Source of the DNA: Sphagnum magellanicum
Lineage: Eukaryota; Streptophyta; Sphagnopsida; Sphagnales; Sphagnaceae
DNA length: 64,000 nucleotides
Direction of reading: 5' to 3'
Assembly: GCA_021904315.1 (NCBI GenBank)
Contig: CM038917.1
Span: forward strand, 16,724,041 to 16,788,040
Position 1 is the stretch's first letter. Every line of letters begins with the position of its first letter. The notes below the pieces were generated by a model. It was not told where the DNA came from and did not search any database. It worked only from the letters and a program-made list of their open reading frames with translations. The position numbers were made by a program, and so were the translations under genes. Shown here piece by piece: positions 11,809 through 21,620 of the stretch.

Positions 11809-12415
11809 GTGTAAGGCAAAGACCAGATTAGACTTTCAAAAATCATGTCAGACAACAATATAAGCCCTTGACTACTCATAAATTGAGACAACCTAAACAA
11901 AAAAGAAATGCATACCTGCATCCAATGTGGGTTCAACAATGCCTATAAGACTGGTTGCTCAAATAATCCCAACACCAATTTCGAAGTAGGGGGCAATACT
12001 GTAAAAACCCTTTGGCATATGTAAAAAAAAAACAACAAAATGTTAAAGCCAGAATAAATTAAAACTTTGCAAACCCCTTGCGAACCCCCCACCATCGCAT
12101 CCCTCTTCGCACCAAAGCCCTAAACCCTAAAACTTCCTCTTACATTAGTGAAGGCCCCGGCTTCGCAACCCTCCATCGTTGCGAAAGTAACAGCATTGCA
12201 CGGCCTTTACGATAAAACCCGTATCGCAAGTTCCGATGCGGGTTACATCGCAAGCCCTGAATTGCCGAAAGTCCCTAAGGTGTAGTGAAACGGAATCCCT
12301 TGAAAGTGTAGTGAAATCTTTATGGGGTCCTAGAGTGAAACGACGTCGGAATTTGAATTCATTCTCGGCATTGCTCGAGAATTGTCGAAGGAAAGCTTGG
12401 GCAGAGCGGATTACA
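11809..12415. promoter_or_regulatory. Central divergent control region of the CACTA element (inferred)
   Basis: This region separates the leftward SET/TNP2 genes from the rightward TNPA-like gene. From about 12,065 to 12,255 it repeats the element's own motif as TTGCGA, TCGCAA, TCGCAC and TCGCAT. The same word fills the subterminal regions. A TNPA-like protein that binds the motif could therefore regulate both directions. No clear TATA box was identified on either side. Confidence 0.45.
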
Positions 12416-14127
12416 ATGGCTGGGACTGGTGGAGGGGGTTCTGGGTTTGGAGGAGGTGATAACAATGAGGAAAGGTCGAGGAAGATGATTGCTGATCACT
12501 TGAGAGCTTCAGAGCTCTCTACAATCGATACTAGGACACCTGAAGGGTTGGCATCCTTGACAGCCATTTTAGGTCAAGCACTGCAATCAGGGCTGACTGC
12601 TGGGGAAGCACAAAGAGATGAGGAGGCAAGGAAGGCTACAGAAGCCAATGCAGCAGAGAAGAAGAGAAAGAGAGATGAGAGAACAACAACAGGAGCTCTC
12701 TCACCTAGAACTCTTGAGAAGAAAAGGAGGAAGGATGAGAGGGATGCCATCAGAAAGGAGAAGCTCGACCTGAAGAAGGAGGAGAAGAGAAGAAGCTCCC
12801 TCTGATAACATTGGCAGAGGAGGGAATTCCAACCGAGCTGGCATACATTGGGGCCAAGAGCACCATTAGGCACATTGTCTCCACCAACTTTGCACAAGGA
12901 GTTGAGTGGGGCACTCTCTCAAAGGCAGAGCAGAAGAGAGTGATAAATCAGGTCAAGGGAGCATTTCGAAATGGAGGAGAGCTTGATTCACAGTGGATTG
13001 CAGACAAGATCTCCAATTCAATGTCTCAAGCAAGATACCATGACAAGATGAAGATTCGTGCTCACCTGAGAGACCTAAATGTGTACAGGAACTTGGAGAG
13101 GCCGCTTCAATTCTCAGAAGACATCTGGAATGCCTTCTACCAGTCTGAGGTGCAGCTGAAAGCAGCAAGGCAGCTGAAGGAGATCACAGAGCAGCTAGCC
13201 AAGGCCAAGAAGGCAAGAGAGTTTGGGAGGTCTGACCGTGACCTGAAGGCACTGGAGCTGAAGCTTGCTGAATGCCAATCAATGGTGGACGAGGTTGGTG
13301 ATCCACCATTGAAGTTCCTCAAGGCAGTAGAGCGAGTGAAAATGGTTCCAAACACCACCCACATGCTAGGGCAAGGTGGCATTCCCGGCCTCAAAACAGC
13401 ATTTATAAGTACCCTAAACCCTCTCCTCCATTTCTTTCCTACAAAGACTCACATGCTTGTGAGTTTCTATCGAATCAAACTAGACTCTTTGCGATACCTT
13501 TGCGATGCGATACCTTTGCAATACCTTTGCGATGCGAATTGCATCGCAAAGACAGGTATATGGAGTTTTGGCCTTTTGGGTTACGATAGTAGATACGATG
13601 CGTTTTTTTTACCTATTGTATTATGGGGACAGTACAAAAGGTACAAGAGGAAGATCATAGCTGCAAAAATGAATATGGGTCAGGAGCATGGCAAGGAGCA
13701 TCTTTTTCAACATGTTGATGCACTATTGGTGAATGGGTTCGGTTGGGATTCAATTTCTGTTTGTGTTGAAATTGTTTTCATTTGAATCAAGATTTTCATT
13801 CATGGTGTTGACTAAGCTTTGCATGTTGAAATGCAGGCATCTGAGGGTGAGAGTGAGAGCTCCGAAGGCAACAGTGATGAGGAGGAGAGAGCAGGTAGCA
13901 CTGCTCCCAGTGCTACCACTAGTAGTGGACCTAATTCATTTGCTAGTCGAAATGAAGGTTCTGCAGGGGGCAAAGATAAAGAGAATAGGGAGGAGGAGGA
14001 AGAGGAGAAGGAGGGGCAGGGGGATGATGAAGAGAGGGAGGAGGATGAGCAGCCTCCCCCTCCACCAGAGAACACTAGGAAGAAAGATTCAAGGAAGAAA
14101 TCCAAGAGGGGAAGGAAGTCTAGATAG
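12416..14127 (+). pseudogene. TNPA-like second CACTA protein, frameshifted
   Basis: Start ATG at 12,416 (MAGTGGGGSGFGGG). A glycine-rich start is followed by a long K/E/R-rich helical stretch. Near 12,795 the frame runs into a stop, and the protein continues one frame away (PTELAYIGAKSTIRHIVSTN, then KAFQ-like helices and LKALELKLAE) to about 13,400. An acidic C-terminal exon starts after the CAG at 13,834-13,836 and ends with a basic RKKDSRKKSKRGRKSR tail that looks like a nuclear signal. The intron between holds TTTGCGATGCGA repeats. Position, orientation opposite to TNP2, coiled-coil character and charge fit the DNA-binding TNPA partner. No named domain is recognised, so the call rests on context. 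Confidence 0.6.
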
Positions 14128-14129
14128 AC

Positions 14130-14838
14130 AGCTAGTGTGTTAGATACCCAAGCGTTGCAAACCCTTTTACATTGTAAATTTTGAAATTTTGATATAGATT
14201 TTTTTTTTGCGGCCCAAAGTGACCCAAATAAACCTTGCTTCCAAAATAAAAATATAGTGCCATGCTCTTGCGATACACAGTGCATCTCAAAACAATTTGC
14301 AAGTCATAATTCTTTGCAACACTGCAAAAGCCAAAAGACCAATAATACCATGTCACAGACATCGCTACACTCTTGGGGGTAAAATCATTCCAGAACACGT
14401 TTGTGAAATCATAGATTTCGCAAACTTTTAGCGACATTCTGAGAATCCCAAAAAGTTTGCGTGAAATCTTAAAAGCCTATCGGTTTCCGATATAAGATCT
14501 AACGCAAACTTGTTGGGATTCTCAAAATGCCGCTAAGGGTTTGCGATAGATCTTATTTTGGAAACCGATAGACTTTTGAGTCGATTCGCTAAGTCATTGC
14601 GGCGATGGGTTTGTTGCAAATAGTTTCCAATGTAATGTTAATCGCAAACTGTATATAGAAGCAGTTATAATCGTAAAAGTTTTGCAATTGTATCAAGTTC
14701 GGGAGTTGTGAAGGACTTGCGATCGTACGAGTGCTAATGTTATGGTATCGCAAAGGCTTAACAGTTTGCGAGGAGTTATGGTTCGCAAATGTGGGTTTTC
14801 AGAAACTTCTTTCTTTGTTGTTTGCGATGATATGTGGA
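14130..14838. repeat. CACTA right subterminal repeats (TCGCAA/TTGCGA)
   Basis: The motif TTGCGA/TCGCAA and close variants recur through the whole stretch, for example near 14,270, 14,418, 14,541, 14,641, 14,717, 14,747, 14,767, 14,783 and 14,822. This mirrors the left side and the centre of the element. It is noncoding apart from the last codons of the TNPA-like gene just upstream. Confidence 0.8.
14416..14580. repeat. Two interleaved inverted repeats (A-B-A'-B')
   Basis: Arm A (14,416-14,462) pairs with A' (14,502-14,548), and arm B (14,468-14,500) pairs with B' (14,548-14,580). Both pairs are mostly matched by eye. Because B lies inside the A loop and B' outside it, the two hairpins exclude each other or form a pseudoknot-like fold. 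Both arm sets contain the element's TTGCG motif or a CTATCGGTTTCC block. Confidence 0.8.
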
Positions 14839-14867
14839 TCGCAAAATAGCCCCCTGTTGTTGTAGTG
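14839..14867 (-). repeat. Right terminal inverted repeat of the CACTA element
   Basis: 29 bp ending TTGTTGTAGTG on the plus strand. It is the partner of 5,433-5,460 and is followed directly by the CAT target duplication at 14,868-14,870. Confidence 0.88.
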
Positions 14868-15733
14868 CATGTTCCATAATACCACGCATAGGTCTTTCTG
14901 GTCCCCACGCCCCTAGACAAAGAAGTATAGTTGATGAAAAGTTCGGTTGCACACTAGAAGGCGTGCTTGCCCATCACCTTGGCCTCCTTGAACAACGGCC
15001 ACAACATTGACTTGCACACCTACTGCACGAGCGTGGGGTCTTCGTCCAGGCCCAGCTTGGTCCCCACCATGCCCTTGCGCCCTCGCAACACGGCCTGGCA
15101 ATCCTCGCTCATCACGAACTTGAACAGCACCACGTTAGGGTGCGCACTTGCCGCCAAGGCGGAGGCTCGCACAATGGCAAACCACTGCTGTGTGGTAGTG
15201 ATGACTTTGGCGCGCAACTTCATCTTGCCTTGCAACAACTTTATGTTGAGCCATTACACCAGCTCCTTTTCAGTCTCGCCTTCCTTGGCCTCAAAGCCCG
15301 TGAGGCGTAGGTTGAATTTATGCTCCTCTTGTTTGAGCATGTCGGCCAGGGTGTCCATAACCTAGATGACCACCTAACGCACATTCTTGGCCATCACCGT
15401 GGTCCATTTGGGCTCCTCCCCAAACGCAGCCTTGGTTGTGACAGTTGCAACTGCCTCGTGCTCCATCAATTGGTTGACCACAAGGTTGCCAACGGCCACA
15501 AGAGACACAATGTTTTCGATGCCCACCTCCATCTTGGACAACTGCGCGTTAGGTGAGCTATCGATCTTAAGGCCCATCACCAGCTAAGGATGCATTGTCT
15601 TGGACGTTGAATCCGGCGTTGTCGCAATGGTGCTTGGCAGAGTCCTTCAACGTGAAAATGTTTGACGTTATAGTGAAAGGACACAACAATGATGCGGCAT
15701 CGAATGCCATCGCGGAGTTCTTCCAACCCTAAA
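14868..15733 (-). mobile_element. LINE retrotransposon, 5' part
   Basis: This is the LINE portion displaced by the CACTA insertion. It carries ORF1 and runs to about 15,733, just upstream of the ORF1 ATG. The exact 5' end is not marked. The reading frame at 14,871-14,920 continues into the endonuclease frame at 5,430 once the CACTA element and one CAT are removed. Confidence 0.8.
14871..15710 (-). pseudogene. LINE ORF1-type protein, broken
   Basis: A plausible start ATG is at 15,710 (MAFDAASLLCPF). The clearest conserved block, at 15,140-15,020, reads AHPNVVLFKFVMSEDCQAVL followed by RGRKGMVGTKLGLDED. This is the segment seen before the endonuclease in this group of plant LINEs. A second block at 15,580-15,374 reads NIVSLVAVGNLVVNQLMEHE. 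Stops and frame changes separate the blocks. The function would be RNA binding in the LINE particle, by analogy with other LINE ORF1 proteins. Confidence 0.75.
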
Positions 15734-15855
15734 CTCAATTCAAATGGCCAACTTCATAACATTATGTAAACCACATACATGCTACAAACTTAATAATGCA
15801 CATGACTAGAGAAGACAAACAAAAAATGGAAAAAATAATTAAACAAGAGGGGGAT

Positions 15856-16110
15856 CAATGTGGAGTTGGCAACATAGCACAAGCAATGTGAAGTTGGCAA
15901 CATAGCACAGGCAATGTGGAGTTGACAAGTTGGGAATGTGCAATTATGAGCATTTTGGCAAAATTTTGTTAATGTGAAATTGAGAATTTGACAATGTGGG
16001 ATTGGTAGCATTTTGGCAAAATGCTTGCAATGTGGGGTTGACAATTTGACAATGTGGATTCCTTACAGTTTGGGAATGTGGAATTAGGAGCATTTTGGCA
16101 AAACCCTCTT
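15856..16110. repeat. Degenerate minisatellite
   Basis: A 28-bp unit (CAATGTGGAGTTGGCAACAT...) occurs twice at 15,856-15,911. It is followed by degenerate units containing ATGTGGrrTTG, and GAGCATTTTGGCAAAA or a variant recurs three times up to 16,110. It lies just beyond the LINE 5' end. No coding function is seen. Confidence 0.75.
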
Positions 16111-16940
16111 CATACTTGTGGCAACCATGCAAACAACACTTCATGACCATACTCTGTCTACGTGTAACCATAGCCTGCTTACATAACTGCCTCATGAGGG
16201 TACATGGGCTTGACAACCAAGTAACTCTCTCTGAGGGGGGATCCCTTGAAATAGCCACCCTTGGCTCCTACCTCAGGGGTGCCTCTTTTGAGAACTTCAC
16301 ACTCCTCCAGACTTACCCAACACCTTCCCCTTCTTGAGTGAGGCCTCTTAGAGCGTCTCCAACGGCGCTCAGTATGTGATTCCAGACAGTAAAATTTATT
16401 GCGAAAAATTCAAAATGTGCCGGTTTAGCTCAGGAAATTAGTTTTTCTGCACCAAATTAGTAGGCAAATTAAACCCAAGAATTTTTTTAGAATTGAATTC
16501 AGAGTCCCTGATTTAGTCTAAGCATGAGATATTCATTCATATTTAGAACCAATTTAGATGAATTTTGGAGTGTTTACCATGGTACCAGTGTGAGTTCAGC
16601 AGCTCTAGAGAATTGCAAGTGGCAGCTTTTCAGGTACCTACCTCCCTAGTACCCTTGGCAGCAGCTACATGGTATTTCAGAACATTTCAAAATATTTTAA
16701 AAGTTTCCTCCTCAAAAATTTGATCTTTGAAAGAAATATGTTTTGAAAATTTTCAGCATTATAAAAATAACATAATTTGTGCCAAAGCCACCAAGGTACT
16801 GGGGTATTAATATTAATTATTTTCAGAATTTTTGTAATTTTCAAAAAAGAAAAATAGAAAGAAAAAAAGATGTGTGAAGAGTAAACATTGAAATCTTCAG
16901 AAATATTATATTTGTTGAAATAAAAATCTCAAAATTAATT
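16111..16940. other. Intergenic DNA upstream of the P450 gene
   Basis: No supported gene. At 16,352-16,371 the sequence GAGCGTCTCCAACGGCGCTC resembles the terminal word of some plant MITEs, but no matching second end was found. The rest is AT-rich with A and T runs. Confidence 0.5.
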
Positions 16941-16950
16941 AATTATTGGA

Positions 16951-17042
16951 CACGTGTTAAATTGTTTTTTGTCAAAGTTGGCACGGAATTCAACGCTTGA
17001 GCCTTGACTCTCTTGACCCTTGACTTCCTTGACCCGTGTCAA
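16951..17042. promoter_or_regulatory. G-box and W-box cluster upstream of the P450 gene
   Basis: CACGTG at 16,951-16,956 (in GGACACGTGTTA) is a G-box/ABRE-type core. Six W-box cores follow: GTCAA at 16,971, TTGAC at 17,004, 17,013, 17,020 and 17,029, and GTCAA at 17,038. The four direct cores are 7-9 bp apart. WRKY factors bind TTGAC cores and bZIP/bHLH factors bind CACGTG. The cluster lies about 310-400 bp upstream of the TATA box, so stress- or defence-type control of the P450 is a reasonable inference. Confidence 0.6.
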
Positions 17043-17353
17043 AATCGGGCAAAAGAAAAAAAGATGCTTTGATAGATAATTTTGTTTCTATCATTAATAA
17101 ATTATATTAATAAGATCTAGAAATTTGCTTTTTTACTTTTACAGGATGGAAATACTACTCTATACCCAGCGGTAAAAAGTTTTAAAAACCTAAGGTTCTT
17201 TTCATCCATATTAACCGAGTCGTCACCAGTCTTGAGGAATCATCCGTTTAACGCTTGTCAGTCTGACCGCCCTCTCGGGTTGGTCCCACACAGGTCACCA
17301 GCGGCTTGCGAGAGCCGGTCGCTGTGCGCGAGAGCAGCTCTTGAGCGCGGAGC

Positions 17354-17360
17354 TATAAAT
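17354..17360 (+). promoter_or_regulatory. TATA box of the P450 gene
   Basis: TATAAAT in a locally GC-richer stretch (GAGCTATAAATCACG). Transcription would be expected to start near 17,385-17,390, giving a 5' leader of roughly 250 bases before the ATG at 17,642. Confidence 0.6.
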
Positions 17361-17601
17361 CACGTTGCAAGCTCTCATCTGCAGACATTCAAAGCAGGCG
17401 CATCGATAGTCGATCGAGAATTCAAGACTTAGAAGAGTCGCTCAACTGAGCTTTGGTTCTGTAGAGAATTGATCAGCGACAATCAGCAGCTTGCATGATC
17501 AGTATTCTTGAGCTGTAGTACTAGTTGAGCGTCATTGAAGCTGATCTGCAGCAGCTAGCTCGAGCCTAGGAGACTGAATTTCTGTGAACGAGTGGGATTT
17601 T

Positions 17602-17633
17602 ACCTTTCTTTCTTTCTTTTTTTCCTTTTGCAG
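17602..17633 (+). other. Probable 3' splice site in the P450 leader
   Basis: A long pyrimidine tract (TTTCTTTCTTTC...CCTTTTGCAG) ends in CAG at 17,631-17,633, nine bases before the first ATG of the gene. This is the form of a strong plant acceptor and implies a leader intron. The donor is not clear; GT sites near 17,500-17,585 are weak. Confidence 0.45.
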
Positions 17634-17641
17634 TGGAGATC

Positions 17642-19754
17642 ATGAGCTTGACGGCAGAAAACATGCACATGGCTGCAACCAATTTGCCTTCGGGTGATCA
17701 GTTCATGGGGGCTTTTAGTCATGGGGCAGCAGATCGTCTAACTAGAATGCAATTGCGGTCTTGGGAATCTCCTTCTGTTGGGGCTTGTGAGCATTGTTAC
17801 TCTGTTGTTGTTTGTGAAAGTGTTGTTTGGAGGAGCTGGAGGACTGCAAGGACGAAAGGCGATGAAGTTCCGGCTACCGCCTGGTCCTCGACCGTTGCCC
17901 ATAATTGGGAACATGCATCAGTTTGGCGATAAGCCGCATATCAGCCTGTGGAACTTGGCAAAGAAGTACGGTCCCATTATGTACCTGAAATTGGGTAGTC
18001 AAGGAGTCGTGGTGGTGTCCTCTGCCGACGCTGCACGAGAGTTCCTCAAAGTGCAAGACAAAGTGTGGGCTGGACGACCGTTGCCACCAGGAGCTGACAT
18101 CTTCAAGGAGAATATCGAGAACATCGTGTGGGCGCCCTACGGCAACTACTGGCGGCATTTGCGCAAGATTTGCACCGTTGAACTTTTCACCGGCAAGCGC
18201 TTGGAGAGTTTCAGTCCTCTCCGAACTCAGGAGTTTAGCCAAATGGTGAGATCTATCTGGGATGATAGCCAGCAAGGGAAAGTCGTGGATCTTGCAGTCA
18301 AGATTAGTCATCTCTCTTTCAACAATATCACTCGCATGTTGTTGAACAAAAGGTAAATAGAACAACTGTTTGTTTTTTTTCCTTTTTTGGCTCCATTGCA
18401 AAATCGACCAAGAAAACACTGATTTGATTTCCAGGGCGATCTGCTGCAAATCAGTTTTGTTCAACTAGCTAGCTACTGCATATCCGGGGATGAGAATCCA
18501 TCTAGTCGACCCATGCAGTGTGATGAGAATTTATTTTGCAGATTCTTTGGAGTCGACGTGTCGGGGCAAGAGGAGGCTTTCAGATTCAAGGAATTGAATA
18601 CGAGACTCTTGTCACTAGCAGGAGTGATCATCATTGGCGATTACATCCCATGGTTGAAGTGGACCACGGTGGTGACTGGTTTCGACAAGTACATGAAGAA
18701 GATGAAGGCAGATGTGGACGACATGCTTCAGGAGTTTCTGGAGGTGAAGAAGAATGGAAAACTCTGCATGAATAATGAGCTCCAAAATAGCGACTCCACT
18801 ACTCCAGCTACAGCTGCCAACAAGAATCAGAATCATCCCGACGACTTTGTAGATATTCTGCTCCGCCAACCTGCAGAAGATGGAACCGGTCATCTAGCTG
18901 ATAGCTCTATCAAAGCTCTGATCCAGGTAAATACAAAACACACAAAACAATCTGATCTGTCAGTGTACAGTTCATGGATCTGATCTGGCTTCTTCGCATT
19001 ATAAAAGCTTGGCAATTGTACAAATCTTTGCAGCTGTGTTGCTGGAATTAAATTGCAGAGCTTTGAAAATTTGTGATCGTTCTAAAATTTGATTGTGGAT
19101 GTAATTTTGTTGTGGAAATTTTTCTAGGACATGATTGTTGCAGGAACAGACACATCATCCAACATCGTGGAATGGGGAATCTCGGAGCTTGTCCGACACC
19201 CAGAGGCAGCAAAGAAGCTACAAGAGGAGCTAGACAGAGTAATAGGAAAGGAGAGAATAGTAACTGAGGCAGACATCCCCAATCTTCCATATCTAAATGC
19301 AGTAGTGAAAGAGACGTTCCGTTTGCACCCACAAGCTCCACTCAACATACCACACAAATCCATCCAAGACACGACATTGGGAGGCTTTGATTTCCCGGCC
19401 AACACAACACTATTCGTGAACATCTACGCAATTCAGAGGGACCCCAAATGGTGGGAAAGGCCGGAAGAATTCGACCCCGAAAGATTCATCAAAAACCCAG
19501 AGATCAATGTCACTGGCAACCATTTCCAACTGATTCCTTTTGGATCTGGCCGCCGTCAGTGCCCTGGAATGCCGCTGGGTATTTTGTTTGTGCAGATGGG
19601 CTTGGCTCGTCTCATGCACAGCTTCCAATTCTCTCTTCCCGACGGCGCGGACCCCGCCACTCTCGACATGAGCCACAGCTTCGGCTTAACTGTGCCGCGC
19701 ACAATTCCAGTCAAACTTGTTTGCAAACCCCGTTTGCCTAACCACCTCTATTAA
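17642..19754 (+). CDS. Cytochrome P450, A-type (CYP71 clan), possible 5' frameshift
   Basis: Exons are to 18,352, 18,542-18,926 and 19,128-19,754, with GT-AG introns. The phase-0 second intron lies just before the I-helix, a usual place in A-type P450s. Visible parts are the membrane anchor (LLLLGLVSIVTLLLF), the hinge PPGPRPLPIIGN, WxxxR (WRHLRK), the I-helix AGTDTSS, ExxR (ETFR), PERF (DPERF) and the heme loop FGSGRRQCPG. The product is an ER-bound monooxygenase that needs P450 reductase. The substrate is unknown and a family number is not assigned. The first ATG (17,642) opens a frame that differs by one base from the P450 frame, which itself has a stop at 17,739 and no ATG before 17,859. 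Either a base is missing near 17,742-17,765, or the gene is newly broken or spliced in a way not seen. The rest is intact. Confidence 0.88.
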
Positions 19755-19872
19755 TTAAATAAGCCCGCAAACTGCTAACTCTCGCAGTTAGTTAACAAAT
19801 AAACCCCGTTTGCCTAACCACCTCTATTAATTAAATAAGCCCGCAAACTGCTAACTCTCGCAGTTAGTTAAC
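19725..19872 (+). repeat. Perfect 76-bp tandem duplication at the P450 stop
   Basis: Copy 1 starts at 19,725 and copy 2 at 19,801. The first 72 bases of copy 2 are identical to copy 1. The unit contains the last nine codons, the stop codon and the start of the 3' UTR. Lack of divergence points to a very recent event or an assembly artefact. Confidence 0.9.
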
Positions 19873-21238
19873 TGTTAGCTAACTGGTGGATATGATGATC
19901 TAGCCAAATTTGGCTTACCAACAGTATATATTTGAGCTCCACGTTGCTGTTTACTACCAGTGACAATCAGTTTTTTTTTTTTTCCTTATGTTCTCATGTG
20001 GTTTTTAATAATTTATCATTATTTATGTCTATATTAAATTAAATTTAAATTAATATACATTTCAAAGATATAATGTTAATTTGGTTTTTCATATCCATTT
20101 TGGTGGATAGCCTCGGAAAAGAGTGAGGTAGTTATAAAAGGGAGGCAGTTATTAGGAAAGATGAGAGATAATTAATTAAGAAAGTTAATAAGAAAAGAAA
20201 GCAGTTATTTAGAAAACAATGAAATAGTTAGGCTTGAAAATGAGATAGTTATTTTTGAAATTGTCTTTGAAATGCTTTAGAATCTTGGGAATGAGAAAAT
20301 CTACAAAGATTTGCTCTATTGCTTTCTTCAAAAAAACAAAAAATTGTGAAATTTGGCACCAAGTAAATTTTTGGTGGCTATACAGTCAAGTTGTTTTTAT
20401 GAACTCTCTCTCTCCAGGGCTTAATTATTAACTGGCTTATCAATTATTAGCTACTTCAATTTATTAATTATTAGTTAATTACAAGTTGATTTGATTGTTA
20501 ATTCTATGGTTGTGGAGCCAAGTGGTTTCTATCAAGGTTTTCTTTTTGTGATGTAGTTGAGGTGGCTATCATCTTGAAATTGATTTAGCCTAATTTGGCC
20601 ACATGTACTAATATGGAAGTAGGAAAAAATAAAAATCTTTCTATATTTTTGGCTACCTACTGGAACTAATGATAATAATTTGACAATTTGGTAGAAAAAA
20701 AATTTTCGAAATCTAGTGAATTTGGGTCATTTTTTTCATGGAAAATCCTTCGTATAGGGTTGAAATCATATTTTTTGGCCAAAATTCAACTGTAAAAGAA
20801 AGGTTGGTTTATATGAACCTCTTTGTAATGTTCTATTTTCTCCATTTTGTAAAAAATATTTTTTAAATGAATTCTCTGTCATAAATTCACTGTTATTTTG
20901 GGAAAAAAATCGCTGAAAAAAAGGAAATTTACCAAAAATAATCTTCAAAAATCGTCACAATTGCTTGCAAGATCTTAAGATTTTCTATTCTAATGTTTTG
21001 AAAAATACACTATTTTGAACACACCATTTTGAACATTGTTTTTTTTCAATGCACTGCCATTTGGGTTTAATTATTAATTGTCTAAATCAACCTTTTAGCT
21101 AATTAATTCTATTACTTATTTATTAATTGTGAATTAACTTAATTCGTCTGTCCTCTGACATACCTGACATGGATAATCAAGTGAAGGAATCCAAGTCAAC
21201 ATGATGATGGTAGGATCCAAGTTTAACAGGTGGCAAGG

Positions 21239-21271
21239 CGCACAATTTTTGGAATGATTCCAAATTGTGCG
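21239..21271. repeat. Near-perfect 33-bp palindrome
   Basis: CGCACAATTTTTGGAAT faces GATTCCAAATTGTGCG. The arms are about 16 bp with almost no loop. It lies in a small GC-richer island (about 21,130-21,340). It could be a MITE centre or a hairpin; no flanking duplication was found. Confidence 0.7.
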
Positions 21272-21537
21272 TCCATCAGCTCCTTGCAACTCCAACACAC
21301 CTAAAAGCCTAATCACTATAATCCTCAAGACAGTGCGACTGAAAGAAATCTCTAAAGTATCATTAAGTTACCGCTGAAAATACACAAAGTCATTAACATC
21401 AAATTGTTTCACCTTAAATTTATAATTACCATCTTGTGTGTGTGCATATTGTAAAGCATTTCAATGTTATGCAATGGACAAGTTCTCCATGGCCATGGGC
21501 ATAACCCTCCTAAATAGAGCAACCCTTTCTACAATGA

Positions 21538-21620
21538 CCCAAATGTCATTACACCAATATGCATCCAAGTTCATTATGCATTTGACTAAATTTTGAATGA
21601 AATTGGACAAATATACCATG
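21538..21620 (+). repeat. Dispersed repeat, copy 2 (inverted partner at 1-83)
   Basis: Reverse-complemented, this stretch starts CATGGTATATTTGTCCAATT and follows bases 1-83 closely. See the partner entry for limits. Confidence 0.75.

Larger units (their letters stand above)
5433..14867. mobile_element. CACTA (En/Spm-type) DNA transposon, 9,435 bp
   Basis: The left end starts CACTACTACATA and the right end, reverse-complemented, starts CACTACAACAAC. Both ends reach a shared TTTTTGCGA/ATTTTGCGA block about 28 bp in. The 3-bp CAT at 5,430-5,432 and at 14,868-14,870 is the target duplication typical of the superfamily. Inside are a TNP2 transposase pseudogene, a SET-motif gene, a TNPA-like gene and dense subterminal TCGCAA repeats. 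Without solo LTR B and its duplication the element would be about 8.6 kb. Its own genes are broken, so movement would need a transposase from elsewhere. Confidence 0.92.

Noticed and set aside
13812-14285. Minus-strand serine/leucine-rich frame opposite the TNPA-like C-terminus
   Set aside because: It is the antisense shadow of an E/K-rich coding exon.
15856-16110. CRISPR-like array
   Set aside because: Units are degenerate and contiguous without unique spacers, and the DNA is plant nuclear.
16352-16371. GAGCGTCTCCAACGGCGCTC as a MITE end
   Set aside because: No inverted partner or target duplication was found within about 1 kb.
17642-17932. Independent small protein from the first ATG of the P450 transcript
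   Set aside because: It overlaps the P450 coding region in another frame and looks like the misframed P450 N-terminus, although a regulatory upstream frame cannot be excluded.
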